Shown in pieces: positions 10,894 through 19,834 of a stretch of DNA of 64,000 nt (its first letter is position 1; each line of letters begins with the position of its first letter). The DNA comes from Bog-473 sp963741995. GTDB taxonomy: Bacteria > Actinomycetota > Acidimicrobiia > Acidimicrobiales > RAAP-2. The notes under the pieces are model-generated. The model made no database searches and was not told the DNA's origin. It saw only the letters and a list, made by a program, of their open reading frames with translations. The DNA lies in the NCBI GenBank assembly GCA_963741995.1, contig CAVUKI010000001.1, forward strand, positions 1,054,001 through 1,118,000, read 5' to 3'. Position numbers and translations under genes: made by a program.

Positions 10894-11526
10894 CTACGCC
10901 CGATCGTTGTCTTGCCTGGGGGACTTGATCCCGAGCTTGTGGGCGAGGTTCGTGAGCTCCGCTCGGCGTCGGGCTCCGGTCTTGTCACGGATTCGCTCCA
11001 GGTGCGAGTGAACGGTCGTCGTGGCGATGAACAGCTGAGCGGCGATGTCCTGGTCCGTCTCGCCGGCGGCCACGAGGGCCAATACCTCGCGCTCCCGCTT
11101 GGTCAGCCTGTAGGCCGCAGTCTCTCTCTCTGCCTTGAGGAGGTAGGAGGCCAACGTGGGAGACACATAACTCGCACCGGAGGCCACGATCCTGACAGCT
11201 CGGGTGATCTCCTCGGCGTCACTCTCCTTGGTGAGATATCCTGCAGCGCCTGCCGCGATCGCATCGACGACGTCCTCGGGAGATCCGGCTGCAGAAACGA
11301 CCAGCACTCGATGCCCTTTGGCGCATACGTGTGCGACTCCGGCCGATCCTTCGATGCCGGGCAGATGCAAGTCGAGGAGGACGACATCGGCCTGCGTGAC
11401 CACCTTCTCGAACTCCTCGATTGAGCTGGCGTCTCCGACTAGGGCGAGATCATCGGCAGCGTCGACGGCCACGGCCAATCCCTGCCGGTACACGGGATGA
11501 TCATCGACGATGGCCACGGAGATCAT
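10894..11526 (-). CDS. NarL/LuxR family response regulator
   Basis: A 210-residue two-domain regulator. The receiver domain starts VAIVDDHPVYRQGL with the acidic pair, and VVLLDLHLPG holds the phospho-acceptor Asp near residue 53; the Lys comes in GYLTKESD. The C-terminal LuxR helix-turn-helix is LTKREREVLALVAAGETD followed by DIAAQLFIATTTVHSHL. The start overlaps the end of the adjacent kinase gene by 4 bases (ATG at 11526, kinase stop at 11523-11525), so the pair is translationally coupled and almost certainly a cognate two-component system. Unlike most NarL proteins, the receiver carries SSIEEFEKVV in place of the usual ADGEEAL-like helix. Confidence 0.93.
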   Translation of the reverse strand: MISVAIVDDHPVYRQGLAVAVDAADDLALVGDASSIEEFEKVVTQADVVLLDLHLPGIEGSAGVAHVCAKGHRVLVVSAAGSPEDVVDAIAAGAAGYLTKESDAEEITRAVRIVASGASYVSPTLASYLLKAERETAAYRLTKREREVLALVAAGETDQDIAAQLFIATTTVHSHLERIRDKTGARRRAELTNLAHKLGIKSPRQDNDRA

Positions 11527-14303
11527 GACGGACCCCAGAGCACGATACGAGTTCCGCGACCGGGGGTAGAGGTCACCTGCGCACGACCCTTCACCTCGGC
11601 CAGGCGTTGTGTAATTGATTCCGTGATGCCGAAGCCCTGGGCCACGAGCGGATCGAATCCTCGTCCGTTGTCAACCACAACGACCTCAACTCCATTGGAC
11701 CTCGAGCAAATGTCCACCGTGGCGGAGGAGACACCGGCGTGCTTGGCGACGTTCGTCAGGGCTTCCCTGCATGCCTCGCCCAAAGCGATGGCCACCGCAG
11801 GCGGCAGCAGAGGAACAACATCGTCGAAGCGGAGGTCGACCTGCAATCCCCTTCCGCGGTAATCGCGGGCGATCGCCCGAAGGTCATCCCCGAAGGACCC
11901 TTTAGAGGTGCTCGTCGCGCCACTCAGCTGCTGTTGCAGCCGCTCAGCCTCCAATCGAGCCCGGGCCTTGATCGACGGAAGGTCCGTATACCGAAGGCTG
12001 CCGACTGCTTCAAGTGTCTGAAGGGCACTGTCGTGGAGTATCCGCAGTTGCCGGGTTCGTTCACGCTCGGCCGCCAGACGAGACCCTTCTTCGATGGCCC
12101 TCGTCCTGGCTGTTTCGAGTCGAGCTGCCACTCCGTGAATCTGACGTACGAAGAGCTGTCCGCCGGCGAAGCAGATGACCATGGCACCAGAATTGGCCAC
12201 CATCTCAGGCACTCTCTTGCTGAGTGTCCCCACGGCGACAGCGATGGCCGCCACTCCGGCGGCTCCAGTGCCGAGGAAGTTCGCATCGGCGGCCTGACCG
12301 GCTGCAGCGCTGGGTGCGAAGCCCCACGTCCCCCAGTTGATCCACGTCCAGCGGTCCTCGACGCTGACGTTTGCCCGGCCCACCGCCACAGTGGCGACCG
12401 CGGTCAGGGCATCGATGGCCGAAGCAGTTCGATCCGGCCAATGTCCGCTTCGATACAGCCTGCGAGCGAACCACACTGATTCGAGAGCGGCGAGGCCCCA
12501 AAGAAAGAATGCAGCTGGCAGACTCCGGTACCGTCGCCTGCCGGCCACCAGCGCGGCCAACCCAGTGGCCAGACCGGCGGATCGGAAGGCGAACAGGGCG
12601 GCCAGGATTGCCCGATCCGCCCGCCGGACACCCTCATCGGATCGCTCCCTTCGAGCATTCGGGCCAAAAGGGGCCTTTCTCACCACGACGCGGCTCGGAC
12701 CTCCTGTCAGGCTTGTGACGTGGAGCGGCGAGTCACCGCCCAGATCCTGGCCCGACAGCCCCTGTTGAGGGCGGGGCTCCAACGCATCGCCCTCAGTGCC
12801 GGCCTCCAGCTCACCGAGGACCAACCGGCGGATCTTGTCCTGTGCGGCCCGGACCAACGGTCTTGCGGTTCGCCCGTCGAGGTCACTATTACGTCTGACG
12901 CCATCACGGTCGTTTGTTCGTCGCTTCCCAGTCCCCAGGTCTGGAGAGCGTTGCAGCGAGTCGTCCACCGGGCTTTGGGTGGCTCGCACGAGAGCGACGG
13001 GCACAACCAAGGTCAACCGGACACCTCGACCTTCAGCTGACCAGATATCAGCGGAGCCCCCAACCTCTGTCATCGATGTCGCCAGTGGCACCAAACGCGA
13101 CTCGTAAGCCGATCCGCCACCGGGGATAAAGCCTGACCCTTGGTAGCGAACGGTGATCCTTGCGATGTCGTCCTCGCTCGTGGCGCGAACGACCACGCGC
13201 TTTGGACGATCGAACTCCAATGCCGCCAGGAGCGAAAGGTGGACAGTGTTTTGCACAGCTGCCACGACCTCAGACGTAGGCTCGGTTGCGAGTTCTGTGG
13301 TCACCATTTCGACCCGGACTCCGCCGGCAGTGAGGGCCTCAACAGCATCGTGAAGGCCCTGGACCAAATCAGAGGGAACCTCTCCTCGACTTTGCAAGAT
13401 GTGCCGCAGGCGGCCCGCTTCGTTTCGGGCGAGCAGAGTTGCATCGTTCGCGTCCCGGCACTCGGCTATGGAGCGGAGCGCTTCCGCCGTCGCTCGATGA
13501 ACCTTTCGATGCTGACGACTGCGTTCCGCCTCGGATGCCCTCGCGGTCGCCCGCTCCAGGGCGAGACTGTCAGCCTGGTCGCGCAGTCGGGCGTAATCTC
13601 GGTGAGCTTCGACGTAGACGCGGAACGCCGCGTGCGACCCCACCCAGTTGACGACGTCATTTATGGCGAGATCCCAACCCGACACATGGGCATCGCGGCC
13701 TTTCGCCCGTAGGCCGGACCAGAGGCCCGCGATGCTCAGGACGCCCATCGTGCTCATGCGCTCGAAGGGCCGTTCTGAACATGAGGACCCCATTCCCGCG
13801 CCAATGACAAGGTTCTTCATCCACGGTGCACCTTCACCCTGGTCCAAACCGGCTTCACACGCGATAAGTCCGGCAGCGCAAAACGCCGTGTCGGCCCAGA
13901 TCACGAGAGGGTCGTCTAAGCGCCCTCTCCTCACCAGCCTTTGCGCCATCCACGCCGACTCGGCTGTCGCTATGGCAAGGAGCAGCACCTGCAGTTTGGG
14001 CCGACGAAAGCGTCGAAGGTCGCTTGCCACCATGAGAGATGAGAAAAGGAGCTGGCCAGCCCTCACCGTCACGATCAATCTGGCGATGGAGGACTCCGTC
14101 TGCTCGAGCGCGGCAGCGCGCTCCGACTGATCCAATGGGTTCGAGGCCGCACCGAACCCCGTGTCGTTCTGGAGAGGTGGCGCAGGCTCGTACTCAACGT
14201 TGTTGCGCAACTGGGCAGTAGTCCCGGGATCCACACCGCCGGTAGGAGTCCGATCGCGAAGCGCGCGTAAGGCCGTCCCGAGTATTTGCTGGAGCGCACC
14301 CAT
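11523..14303 (-). CDS. Double-length sensor histidine kinase (two kinase-like halves in one frame)
   Basis: An uninterrupted 926-residue frame with two related modules. The first (about residues 70-430) has a membrane part, a coiled segment ERATARASEAERSRQHRKVH and a GHKL-like ATPase fold lacking an obvious phospho-His and a clear N-box. The second (about 555-926) repeats the membrane part (LAALVAGRRRYRSLPAAFFLWGLAALES), then has the HisKA_3-type RILHDSALQTLEAV near residue 757 and a full HATPase with EALTNVAKHAG and VVDNGRGFD. The linker (about 430-545) is polar and looks non-domain. An alternative internal GTG start at 12686, with AGGAGG at 12700-12705, would yield a normal 387-residue kinase alone. 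Either way the second half is the likely kinase for the coupled regulator. Confidence 0.8.
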   Translation of the reverse strand: MGALQQILGTALRALRDRTPTGGVDPGTTAQLRNNVEYEPAPPLQNDTGFGAASNPLDQSERAAALEQTESSIARLIVTVRAGQLLFSSLMVASDLRRFRRPKLQVLLLAIATAESAWMAQRLVRRGRLDDPLVIWADTAFCAAGLIACEAGLDQGEGAPWMKNLVIGAGMGSSCSERPFERMSTMGVLSIAGLWSGLRAKGRDAHVSGWDLAINDVVNWVGSHAAFRVYVEAHRDYARLRDQADSLALERATARASEAERSRQHRKVHRATAEALRSIAECRDANDATLLARNEAGRLRHILQSRGEVPSDLVQGLHDAVEALTAGGVRVEMVTTELATEPTSEVVAAVQNTVHLSLLAALEFDRPKRVVVRATSEDDIARITVRYQGSGFIPGGGSAYESRLVPLATSMTEVGGSADIWSAEGRGVRLTLVVPVALVRATQSPVDDSLQRSPDLGTGKRRTNDRDGVRRNSDLDGRTARPLVRAAQDKIRRLVLGELEAGTEGDALEPRPQQGLSGQDLGGDSPLHVTSLTGGPSRVVVRKAPFGPNARRERSDEGVRRADRAILAALFAFRSAGLATGLAALVAGRRRYRSLPAAFFLWGLAALESVWFARRLYRSGHWPDRTASAIDALTAVATVAVGRANVSVEDRWTWINWGTWGFAPSAAAGQAADANFLGTGAAGVAAIAVAVGTLSKRVPEMVANSGAMVICFAGGQLFVRQIHGVAARLETARTRAIEEGSRLAAERERTRQLRILHDSALQTLEAVGSLRYTDLPSIKARARLEAERLQQQLSGATSTSKGSFGDDLRAIARDYRGRGLQVDLRFDDVVPLLPPAVAIALGEACREALTNVAKHAGVSSATVDICSRSNGVEVVVVDNGRGFDPLVAQGFGITESITQRLAEVKGRAQVTSTPGRGTRIVLWGPS
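12720..13040 (+). CDS. Possible small receiver-like protein, antisense to the kinase linker
   Basis: A 106-codon frame starting with GTG, on the strand opposite the linker of the double kinase. Its translation looks protein-like: VTAQILARQPLLRAGLQRIA resembles the start of a degenerate receiver domain (the usual DDHPLVRAGL), then ADLVLCGPD, and later SSLPSPQVWRALQRVVHRAL. By my hand count about 80 percent of its third codon positions are G or C, against about 70 percent for the opposing frame over the same bases. No clear ribosome binding site is visible. It may be a real gene, a decayed one, or chance. Confidence 0.3.
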   Translation: MERRVTAQILARQPLLRAGLQRIALSAGLQLTEDQPADLVLCGPDQRSCGSPVEVTITSDAITVVCSSLPSPQVWRALQRVVHRALGGSHESDGHNQGQPDTSTFS

Positions 14304-14376
14304 GCCTTGGTCTCTTTCCTCAGATCATCCAGATACGTTCGCAATGCGGCAGTCGGCGGCCGCGGCGCGGAGGGAG

Positions 14377-16797
14377 CTAATTGCTTTCGGCCTGATAGGC
14401 CCGGCATGGCTCGCCACGCAACGAGCCGCACGCCGGCAGGGTGGTCGTTGCGGTGACACCGGGAACCACGTTGACGACGAGGGACGACGCGGCCAGGCCG
14501 CCCAAACCGACCGTTGCTTGTTGGCCGTTGTCGAGCGTGTCGAAGGCCCATTCCGGCCGGTCGCCACCAGGTGCGGAGATCACCACGCGCAACTCGGTGC
14601 CGGGCCGGAACGTGTGGGCGATGGGGTCGATCGGTATCCGCAGCAAGGAGTATCGATCGGGCGAGAGGTTCCGAGCGCCCGTGGCCAAGTAGGTGGGGTC
14701 GGTAAAGAGCGCCGTCGAGTCCGGGGCGTCAACCTGGTTCGAACTGCGCAGGAAGCCCGAGGTGATGTATTCCTCCTGACCGGCTGACGGACGGACCTCG
14801 GTGATGGTCGCCTGGAAGTCCTCGACCGGAACCGCTGCCTTCACCCAGAGATCCAGGGTGGCCGGCCCGACGATCGTGGTTGCGGTCGTGAAGGGCGCGG
14901 TCTGGAACGCGATCCCGTCGGCCGCCGGCACTGGCGTCCAGTCCCAGGGGGGATTGGCGGCCCAAGCGTTCGCGCCGGGAGGGAGGCTGGTGGCAGGCCG
15001 CCCGCTGGGATCGACGCTGAGGGGGGCGGTGGCCTTTGCAGAAGGCAACTTCGCAAGCAACGACTCGCCGGGACCGAGGTAGAGCTTCGTCACGGTGCCC
15101 GTCGGGGGCCAGGTGGGGAAGTCGGCGCTGTAGGTGGACTCGATGTCCCCCGGACCCACGCTTCCGGCCCCGCTGTCGAAGAGCACCCGCACGAGCGGTG
15201 TCTGCGCCGCGAAGTCGGCGCGCGCGGCGGTGACGTCGGGCGCAGTGGTGAAGCGGAGCGCGGGCAGCGGTGCCTGCGCTTTGACCGACGAGGCGAAGGA
15301 GGCGAACCGGTCGAGGACGAGGGCGTCGAGTGAGTTCGGCTGGGTGGGGACCTTGTCGGCCACATAGAGGTCCAGGAACTCGAGCCACCGGCTGATCGTC
15401 TGGGGATCGGTCGAGTCGATGTGGCCACCGTTCACCATGTTGGCGAACACCGGCGTCGTCTTGGGGATCGCATTGATGAGCGCGGTCCACTGCGGCCCAG
15501 TCTGCTCGTCCTCCAACGCGCCGGAGAGGAAGACCGGGACAGTGACATGCGCAGCCCAGTCGACCATGGAACGGCGATCGAAGAGCGACGGGTCACGGCC
15601 CGAACCGGTGCCGGGTGCGACCAGCTGCGGGCCGACAAGACTGGCCAGGTCCTGTGACTGCTGGTGGAGCGCCTGGTTCTGCAGGCAGGTCGACGAGGCC
15701 CCGTTTGTTGCGGCCAGTTCCGCGTCGATCTCGTAGTAGGTCCAGGGCTGGCCGACGCCCGAGATCGGGGTCGTCGAGGCCTGGACCAGCGCGCCGTTGC
15801 TGTAGGTGGCGGCGGGCATGGCGTCATCGATGCGAGAGCTGATCCAGCTGGAGGCGAACCCGTTGTTGTAGATGCCTCCGGGGTACCCGGTCGAGAAGAG
15901 ATCGTCGGTCGGGCTCATCGGCGCGATAGCGGCGAGACCCGGTGGATCGGTCCCGGCGGCCGGGAATTGCGATAGACCCGAATAACTGATGCCGACAAGA
16001 CCGATCGCATGGTGGGCCACCCAGGACTGGTGCGCGACGATCTCGATCGCATCGTAGGCGTCGTAGTCGGACGGATAGCCGAAGAGGTCGAAGGCGCCGC
16101 CCGAACAGCCGGTCCCGCGCATCTGGAGACTGACGGTGGCGAAGCCGGAGAGCCGCGCGACGACGGCGCCGACGTCGGTGGCGCTGTCAGGCAGCAGGTT
16201 CGGGTCCCCGCAGTTGTTGCAGGGCACGCCGAGGGCGCCGTCGAGCAGCGATGGGATGGGGTCGGTCGGGCCCGCAGTGTCGTAGCCCGAGTACTCCATG
16301 ACAGTGGGGCAGGGGGCGGTGGCCGAACAAGTCTCCCCGTAGGGGTAGCGCACCGTCGCAGCCAGTTCGATCCCATCGCGCATGGTGATGTAGTTCAGAC
16401 CGTCGTGCATCGGCTGGCCGGTGTACAGAGGCGCGTTGGTCGCTGGGTTGGCGCCGGGGGCGAGGACGGCGAAGGGGCCGGTCCGCTGTCGGGTCGTGTC
16501 GTCGCGCCAGGAATAGTCGTGGCCGGGCTGGAGGTTGCGGATGATCAGTGACCCCAACGAGTCGGCCGTGCCGGGGTTGCCGGTCACATGAACCGCCGCA
16601 TAGTTCTGGACGAGGGTGATCCGGTCGCCCGGGTTGGCGCCGGTGAGCCAGGCCTCGTCCACCGACCCGTTGCCATGGAGGGTCGTGCTGGGCGAAACGG
16701 CGCCGGCGCCGTCGGTCAGCGCCGGCACGAGAGCCGCGCCCAGCGTCGACACCGCCATCAATACGGCCAACGAACAGAACCGCATCACTACGCGCAC
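14377..16797 (-). CDS. Secreted CocE/NonD family hydrolase (X-Pro dipeptidyl-peptidase-like)
   Basis: An 806-residue exported serine hydrolase. The signal peptide is at residues 1-34 (basic start, VLMAVSTLGAALVPAL core). A beta-rich N-terminal segment follows, then the alpha/beta-hydrolase domain opening with TMRDGIELAATVRYPYG. The oxyanion/entry motif is SLQMRGTGCSGG, and the nucleophile Ser is in GISYSG near residue 269. An Asp (GALEDEQTG) and His (NGGHIDSTD) downstream are good triad candidates. The C-terminal jelly-roll (PATLDLWVKA, then FRPGTELRVVISAPGGDRP) is the PepX_C domain of this family. Members cleave esters or X-Pro peptides; the substrate is unknown. GTG at 16797 is taken as start; ATG at 16785 also works. 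It lies in the proposed island. Confidence 0.88.
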   Translation of the reverse strand: MRVVMRFCSLAVLMAVSTLGAALVPALTDGAGAVSPSTTLHGNGSVDEAWLTGANPGDRITLVQNYAAVHVTGNPGTADSLGSLIIRNLQPGHDYSWRDDTTRQRTGPFAVLAPGANPATNAPLYTGQPMHDGLNYITMRDGIELAATVRYPYGETCSATAPCPTVMEYSGYDTAGPTDPIPSLLDGALGVPCNNCGDPNLLPDSATDVGAVVARLSGFATVSLQMRGTGCSGGAFDLFGYPSDYDAYDAIEIVAHQSWVAHHAIGLVGISYSGLSQFPAAGTDPPGLAAIAPMSPTDDLFSTGYPGGIYNNGFASSWISSRIDDAMPAATYSNGALVQASTTPISGVGQPWTYYEIDAELAATNGASSTCLQNQALHQQSQDLASLVGPQLVAPGTGSGRDPSLFDRRSMVDWAAHVTVPVFLSGALEDEQTGPQWTALINAIPKTTPVFANMVNGGHIDSTDPQTISRWLEFLDLYVADKVPTQPNSLDALVLDRFASFASSVKAQAPLPALRFTTAPDVTAARADFAAQTPLVRVLFDSGAGSVGPGDIESTYSADFPTWPPTGTVTKLYLGPGESLLAKLPSAKATAPLSVDPSGRPATSLPPGANAWAANPPWDWTPVPAADGIAFQTAPFTTATTIVGPATLDLWVKAAVPVEDFQATITEVRPSAGQEEYITSGFLRSSNQVDAPDSTALFTDPTYLATGARNLSPDRYSLLRIPIDPIAHTFRPGTELRVVISAPGGDRPEWAFDTLDNGQQATVGLGGLAASSLVVNVVPGVTATTTLPACGSLRGEPCRAYQAESN

Positions 16798-17076
16798 TTT
16801 GGCACCCCCGTTTCGGCACGAAGTTAGCGTGGATCTGGGTGTCGTTCACATGGGCCGGGACGGGTCATGGCTGTGCGATTGGAGGCACCTCAATGTTGCT
16901 GCCCGCCACCTCGGTCGCCCTCTGGGATTGCTCGGCCGATGAGGCAGCTCAAAACCCTCTTTTTTCCGGACCCCATGGACACCAAGGACTGGGCCGTATG
17001 ACGGTGTTCGATCTGTCCCTCGATGCGTTGAAGAGTACGAGCGGCCACTCAGAGAGACAATCCAACCGCCGATACC

Positions 17077-17502
17077 ATGGTCGTCGTGCCCGATGCCAAG
17101 ATTGAGCAGGTCCCGGCGGCGCTGCTGAGCAGCGAAATCATCGAAGCATGGCGACTCGTGTCCGCCGAGCCGGATCTGTTGGGGGTGAGGGCAGAAAGGT
17201 GGCGTCCGGTTGGCAACACTCACGACGCCACCGCCTTGCTCAACACCGAGCCGAGTCTCCCTCTGTGGACGGTGATGGTCCCTGTCATGCAGTCCGTGCA
17301 CGGACTGCCTATGGAAGCCGTGTTGCGTGAGGTAATTCCGGTGGCTCTGGCGTCCGTCACCGCGGTAATCGAGGTCTATGAAGAAGACCGAGAAGCGTGG
17401 GTAGTGTGCGGCACTCCACTGGGAATGGATCTGATCGCGGCAGTCGACGGGGTCCTTGATCGTCTCAAAGATCCAATACGCGACGCCTGCCGCAACGCCT
17501 AG
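17077..17502 (+). CDS. Hypothetical protein, 141 aa
   Basis: I do not recognise this family. The protein is soluble, moderately acidic and has no signal peptide. A hydrophobic patch (PLWTVMVPVMQSV) is followed by amphipathic helices (LPMEAVLREVIPVALASVTAVIEVY) and a short AWVVCGTPLG segment, which could be a small alpha/beta domain. It stands alone between two oppositely oriented secreted-protein genes, ending 18 bases before the stop of the G1 peptidase on the other strand. The 279 bases before it show no clear promoter. Coding bias is ordinary for the region, so it is probably real. Confidence 0.6.
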   Translation: MVVVPDAKIEQVPAALLSSEIIEAWRLVSAEPDLLGVRAERWRPVGNTHDATALLNTEPSLPLWTVMVPVMQSVHGLPMEAVLREVIPVALASVTAVIEVYEEDREAWVVCGTPLGMDLIAAVDGVLDRLKDPIRDACRNA

Positions 17503-17520
17503 GAGCGACCTCCTCGAGTG

Positions 17521-19467
17521 CTACCAGCCCGTGGCTGCGATGATTGAACCGTTGAGCCCTCTTCCAGCCATGGACCCGTCATTGGGGGCGTCCCCGTAGT
17601 TGTTGACCGATCCATTGGCGGAGGCCACCCAGTAGCCCCCGCCGTCCGATGTGGTGAAGATGGCGGAGGCCGGGTTCAGGCCCCCGTCCAGTCCCGCTGG
17701 ACTGCCGAAGGACCCGGCGTCGCCGTAGTTGGCGATGGCGCCGTTGGCAAAGAGGATCCAATAACCCTTGCCGTCGGGGGTGCGTACCGCCGAGGTCACC
17801 GGAACACTCTGCGGTCCAGGGGCTCCGTAGGACGGAGCGTCACCGAATGGGTAGACGTGGCCGGTCTGGGTCACCAACCAGTAGCCGTTGCCGCTGGCGT
17901 CGGGCATGACGGCCACCGCCGCTCCGGAACAACCACCGATACCCGGGCAGCTTCCGGCGAAGCGTGCATCGCCAAAAGCAAAGACCCCACCGTCGGAAGC
18001 GACCATGAAGTAGCCGCCTCCGTCGGCGGAGGGCACCATGCCGACGATGGGTGCGTTGAGCGAGTTGGCCAGACGCGAGCCTGCTGGGTGCAGACCCAGT
18101 CCTGGAACCGAGCCGTAGAAACCGGAGTCGCCGAATGCGAAGACCCCACCGTCGGAGGCGTCGAGCCAGTAGCCACCCTTGTCCGCCGTCGGTACGATCC
18201 CGACGACCGGGCGTTGGAGCCGGAGCGAACCGGTTGAGCCGTGGAACACTGCCGATCCGAACGTGAAGATGCCCCCATCGGAGCCGACGAGCCAGTAGCC
18301 GTGGCTCGTGCTCGTCGATGGCGTCGTCACCGGCGGTGGCTGTGATGGTGGTGGTGCAACGTAGGTGAACTCGTCTCCGCCGTTCAAGGGACTCGAGCCG
18401 CCAGGTGTCGTGATGACAACGTCGACGGTGCCCGCAGCATTCGGCGGCGCTGACGCTGAAATGGAGCCATCGAAGTTGACCTCGTAAGGGGCTTCGACTC
18501 CTCCGAAGGTCACACTGGTCGCCCCATAGAGGTAGTTACCCGAGATCGTCACCGTGGTTCCCCCGGCGGTACTCCCGGATGCCGGAGTGAGTGAGGCCAC
18601 GCTGGGTTGGGGTGCGCCATAGAGGACGGAAAATCCACTGGACGTAAAAGCTGTCGGATAGGCGATGATCGTCCCGGATGCATCGCTCTGGTCGACATCA
18701 AACAAGCCGACCGCCGACGTATCGGCACCGTCGAGGCCAAGGGAAGAGAAGGTGGTCGAGCCGAAGTCTGCCAACGTCGACTGAAATCCATTCACGGTTG
18801 GGGCCTCTTGGATCCACTCCGCCGTTTGCGCTGCGATGGAGTAGGAGAACGTATTCGTGTAGGTCCAACTCTGTGTGTGGTCTTGGATGGAGATCGTCCA
18901 GCTACCGGGGGCAACCTCCAAAACCGTCGCACTCATGCTGTCGGCCGGTGCGACTGGCTCGGGAATCACAACTTCGTCGGCGGGAAGGAGCTCGTACCAG
19001 GCGTTGTACGTCGTTGTGTCGCCCGAGGTCGCTTCACCCGTTCCGGTTTGGATGAGGTCAGGATTGACGACGCCGTCGATGCCGACCCACTGAGCGGCGT
19101 ATTCGGCTGCCTCGGACGGGACGACCGACGGGACCGTCCAACTGCCCCCCACGCCGCTGAAGGTGGTGCCGCTGGCGATATAGCCCGCCCAGTTCGTGCT
19201 GTCGAGGGAGTCCCGAGATCCCGACCCAGTGGTGTGTCCGAGGATGTGCGGACTCCGTCCTCCAGCCCAATGCACGGGGGAGGGTCCAATTGGCGAGGGT
19301 CCGTCCACTGTCCCCGCAGGCGTCGTCGAAGCGCCGGCCGTGATCGGAGTCACGTGTGGAACCGCCGGATTTCCAGTGGCAGCGCCAGCCGCAGCGCCGG
19401 AGAGGACAACCCCGACCGAACAGAGGGTGACCAGTGCTGCGAGAACCCGTACGCGCCGCCACGACAT
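17521..19467 (-). CDS. Secreted G1 (eqolisin-type) glutamic peptidase with IPT/TIG domain and C-terminal repeats
   Basis: A 648-residue exported protein. The ATG at 19467 follows GAGAGG; the signal peptide is MSWRRVRVLAALVTLC onward, ending near AAGAATG. Residues about 85-250 match the peptidase G1 family: STNWAGYIASG at the start, the catalytic Gln in QWVGIDG (about 125), and the catalytic Glu in AEWIQEAP (about 213). An IPT/TIG immunoglobulin-like domain follows (SLTPASGSTAGGTTVTISG). The last 250 residues are repeats of GYWLV-SDGG-FTFG type, each with a G-FYGS-like tail; these are common in acidimicrobial secreted proteins and probably form a beta-propeller. The GTG/ATG codons upstream of 19467 lack a signal peptide context. 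Confidence 0.87.
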   Translation of the reverse strand: MSWRRVRVLAALVTLCSVGVVLSGAAAGAATGNPAVPHVTPITAGASTTPAGTVDGPSPIGPSPVHWAGGRSPHILGHTTGSGSRDSLDSTNWAGYIASGTTFSGVGGSWTVPSVVPSEAAEYAAQWVGIDGVVNPDLIQTGTGEATSGDTTTYNAWYELLPADEVVIPEPVAPADSMSATVLEVAPGSWTISIQDHTQSWTYTNTFSYSIAAQTAEWIQEAPTVNGFQSTLADFGSTTFSSLGLDGADTSAVGLFDVDQSDASGTIIAYPTAFTSSGFSVLYGAPQPSVASLTPASGSTAGGTTVTISGNYLYGATSVTFGGVEAPYEVNFDGSISASAPPNAAGTVDVVITTPGGSSPLNGGDEFTYVAPPPSQPPPVTTPSTSTSHGYWLVGSDGGIFTFGSAVFHGSTGSLRLQRPVVGIVPTADKGGYWLDASDGGVFAFGDSGFYGSVPGLGLHPAGSRLANSLNAPIVGMVPSADGGGYFMVASDGGVFAFGDARFAGSCPGIGGCSGAAVAVMPDASGNGYWLVTQTGHVYPFGDAPSYGAPGPQSVPVTSAVRTPDGKGYWILFANGAIANYGDAGSFGSPAGLDGGLNPASAIFTTSDGGGYWVASANGSVNNYGDAPNDGSMAGRGLNGSIIAATGW

Positions 19468-19678
19468 GATGAGACCTCTCGTCCGACGACGCTCCAACTT
19501 CTGGCGTCGTATCCGCGCACGGTCGCCATGCCGCGCGTGTACCTCAGGGATGATTCTGGCGAGCGCAGCCGTTTCGGTGATAGGGCCGTTCGAACCCGCC
19601 ACCCACAACTTCCGGACAACAGCCTTCCGGCCTTCATCGATTGACCGTCAGGTTCCGCTTGCGCGCGAACTCGAGGGG

Positions 19679-19700
19679 TCAAGTCTCGTCCCCCGGAGCA
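19679..19700 (+). other. Degenerate copy of the tRNA-Asn 3' end, candidate attR
   Basis: TCAAGTCTCGTCCCCCGGAG then CA. Compared with tRNA-Asn 7257-7278 it has one substitution in the T-loop and one inserted base, and an exact 12-base TCCCCCGGAGCA end; similarity weakens upstream. No tRNA body is present. It sits in a 367-base gene-free gap (19468-19834) that otherwise holds nothing I recognise. If real it bounds a 12.4-kb island. Confidence 0.4.
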
Positions 19701-19834
19701 CTGCACAGCCCAATGAGACGTGCCGCTGCTTGCCGGTGGAGTGTGATCAGGGTGTCGACGTATGCATGCTGCGCTCTCACCTCAGCGAGGCGCTCGAAAC
19801 CGCTCCTGCCCTACGAAGGTGCGATGTGGTCCAG

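Noticed and set aside
11103..13712. Several plus-strand frames antisense to the regulator and kinase genes
   Set aside because: Except for the 12720-13040 frame, the translations look like random antisense of GC-rich coding DNA, with no domain-like patterns.
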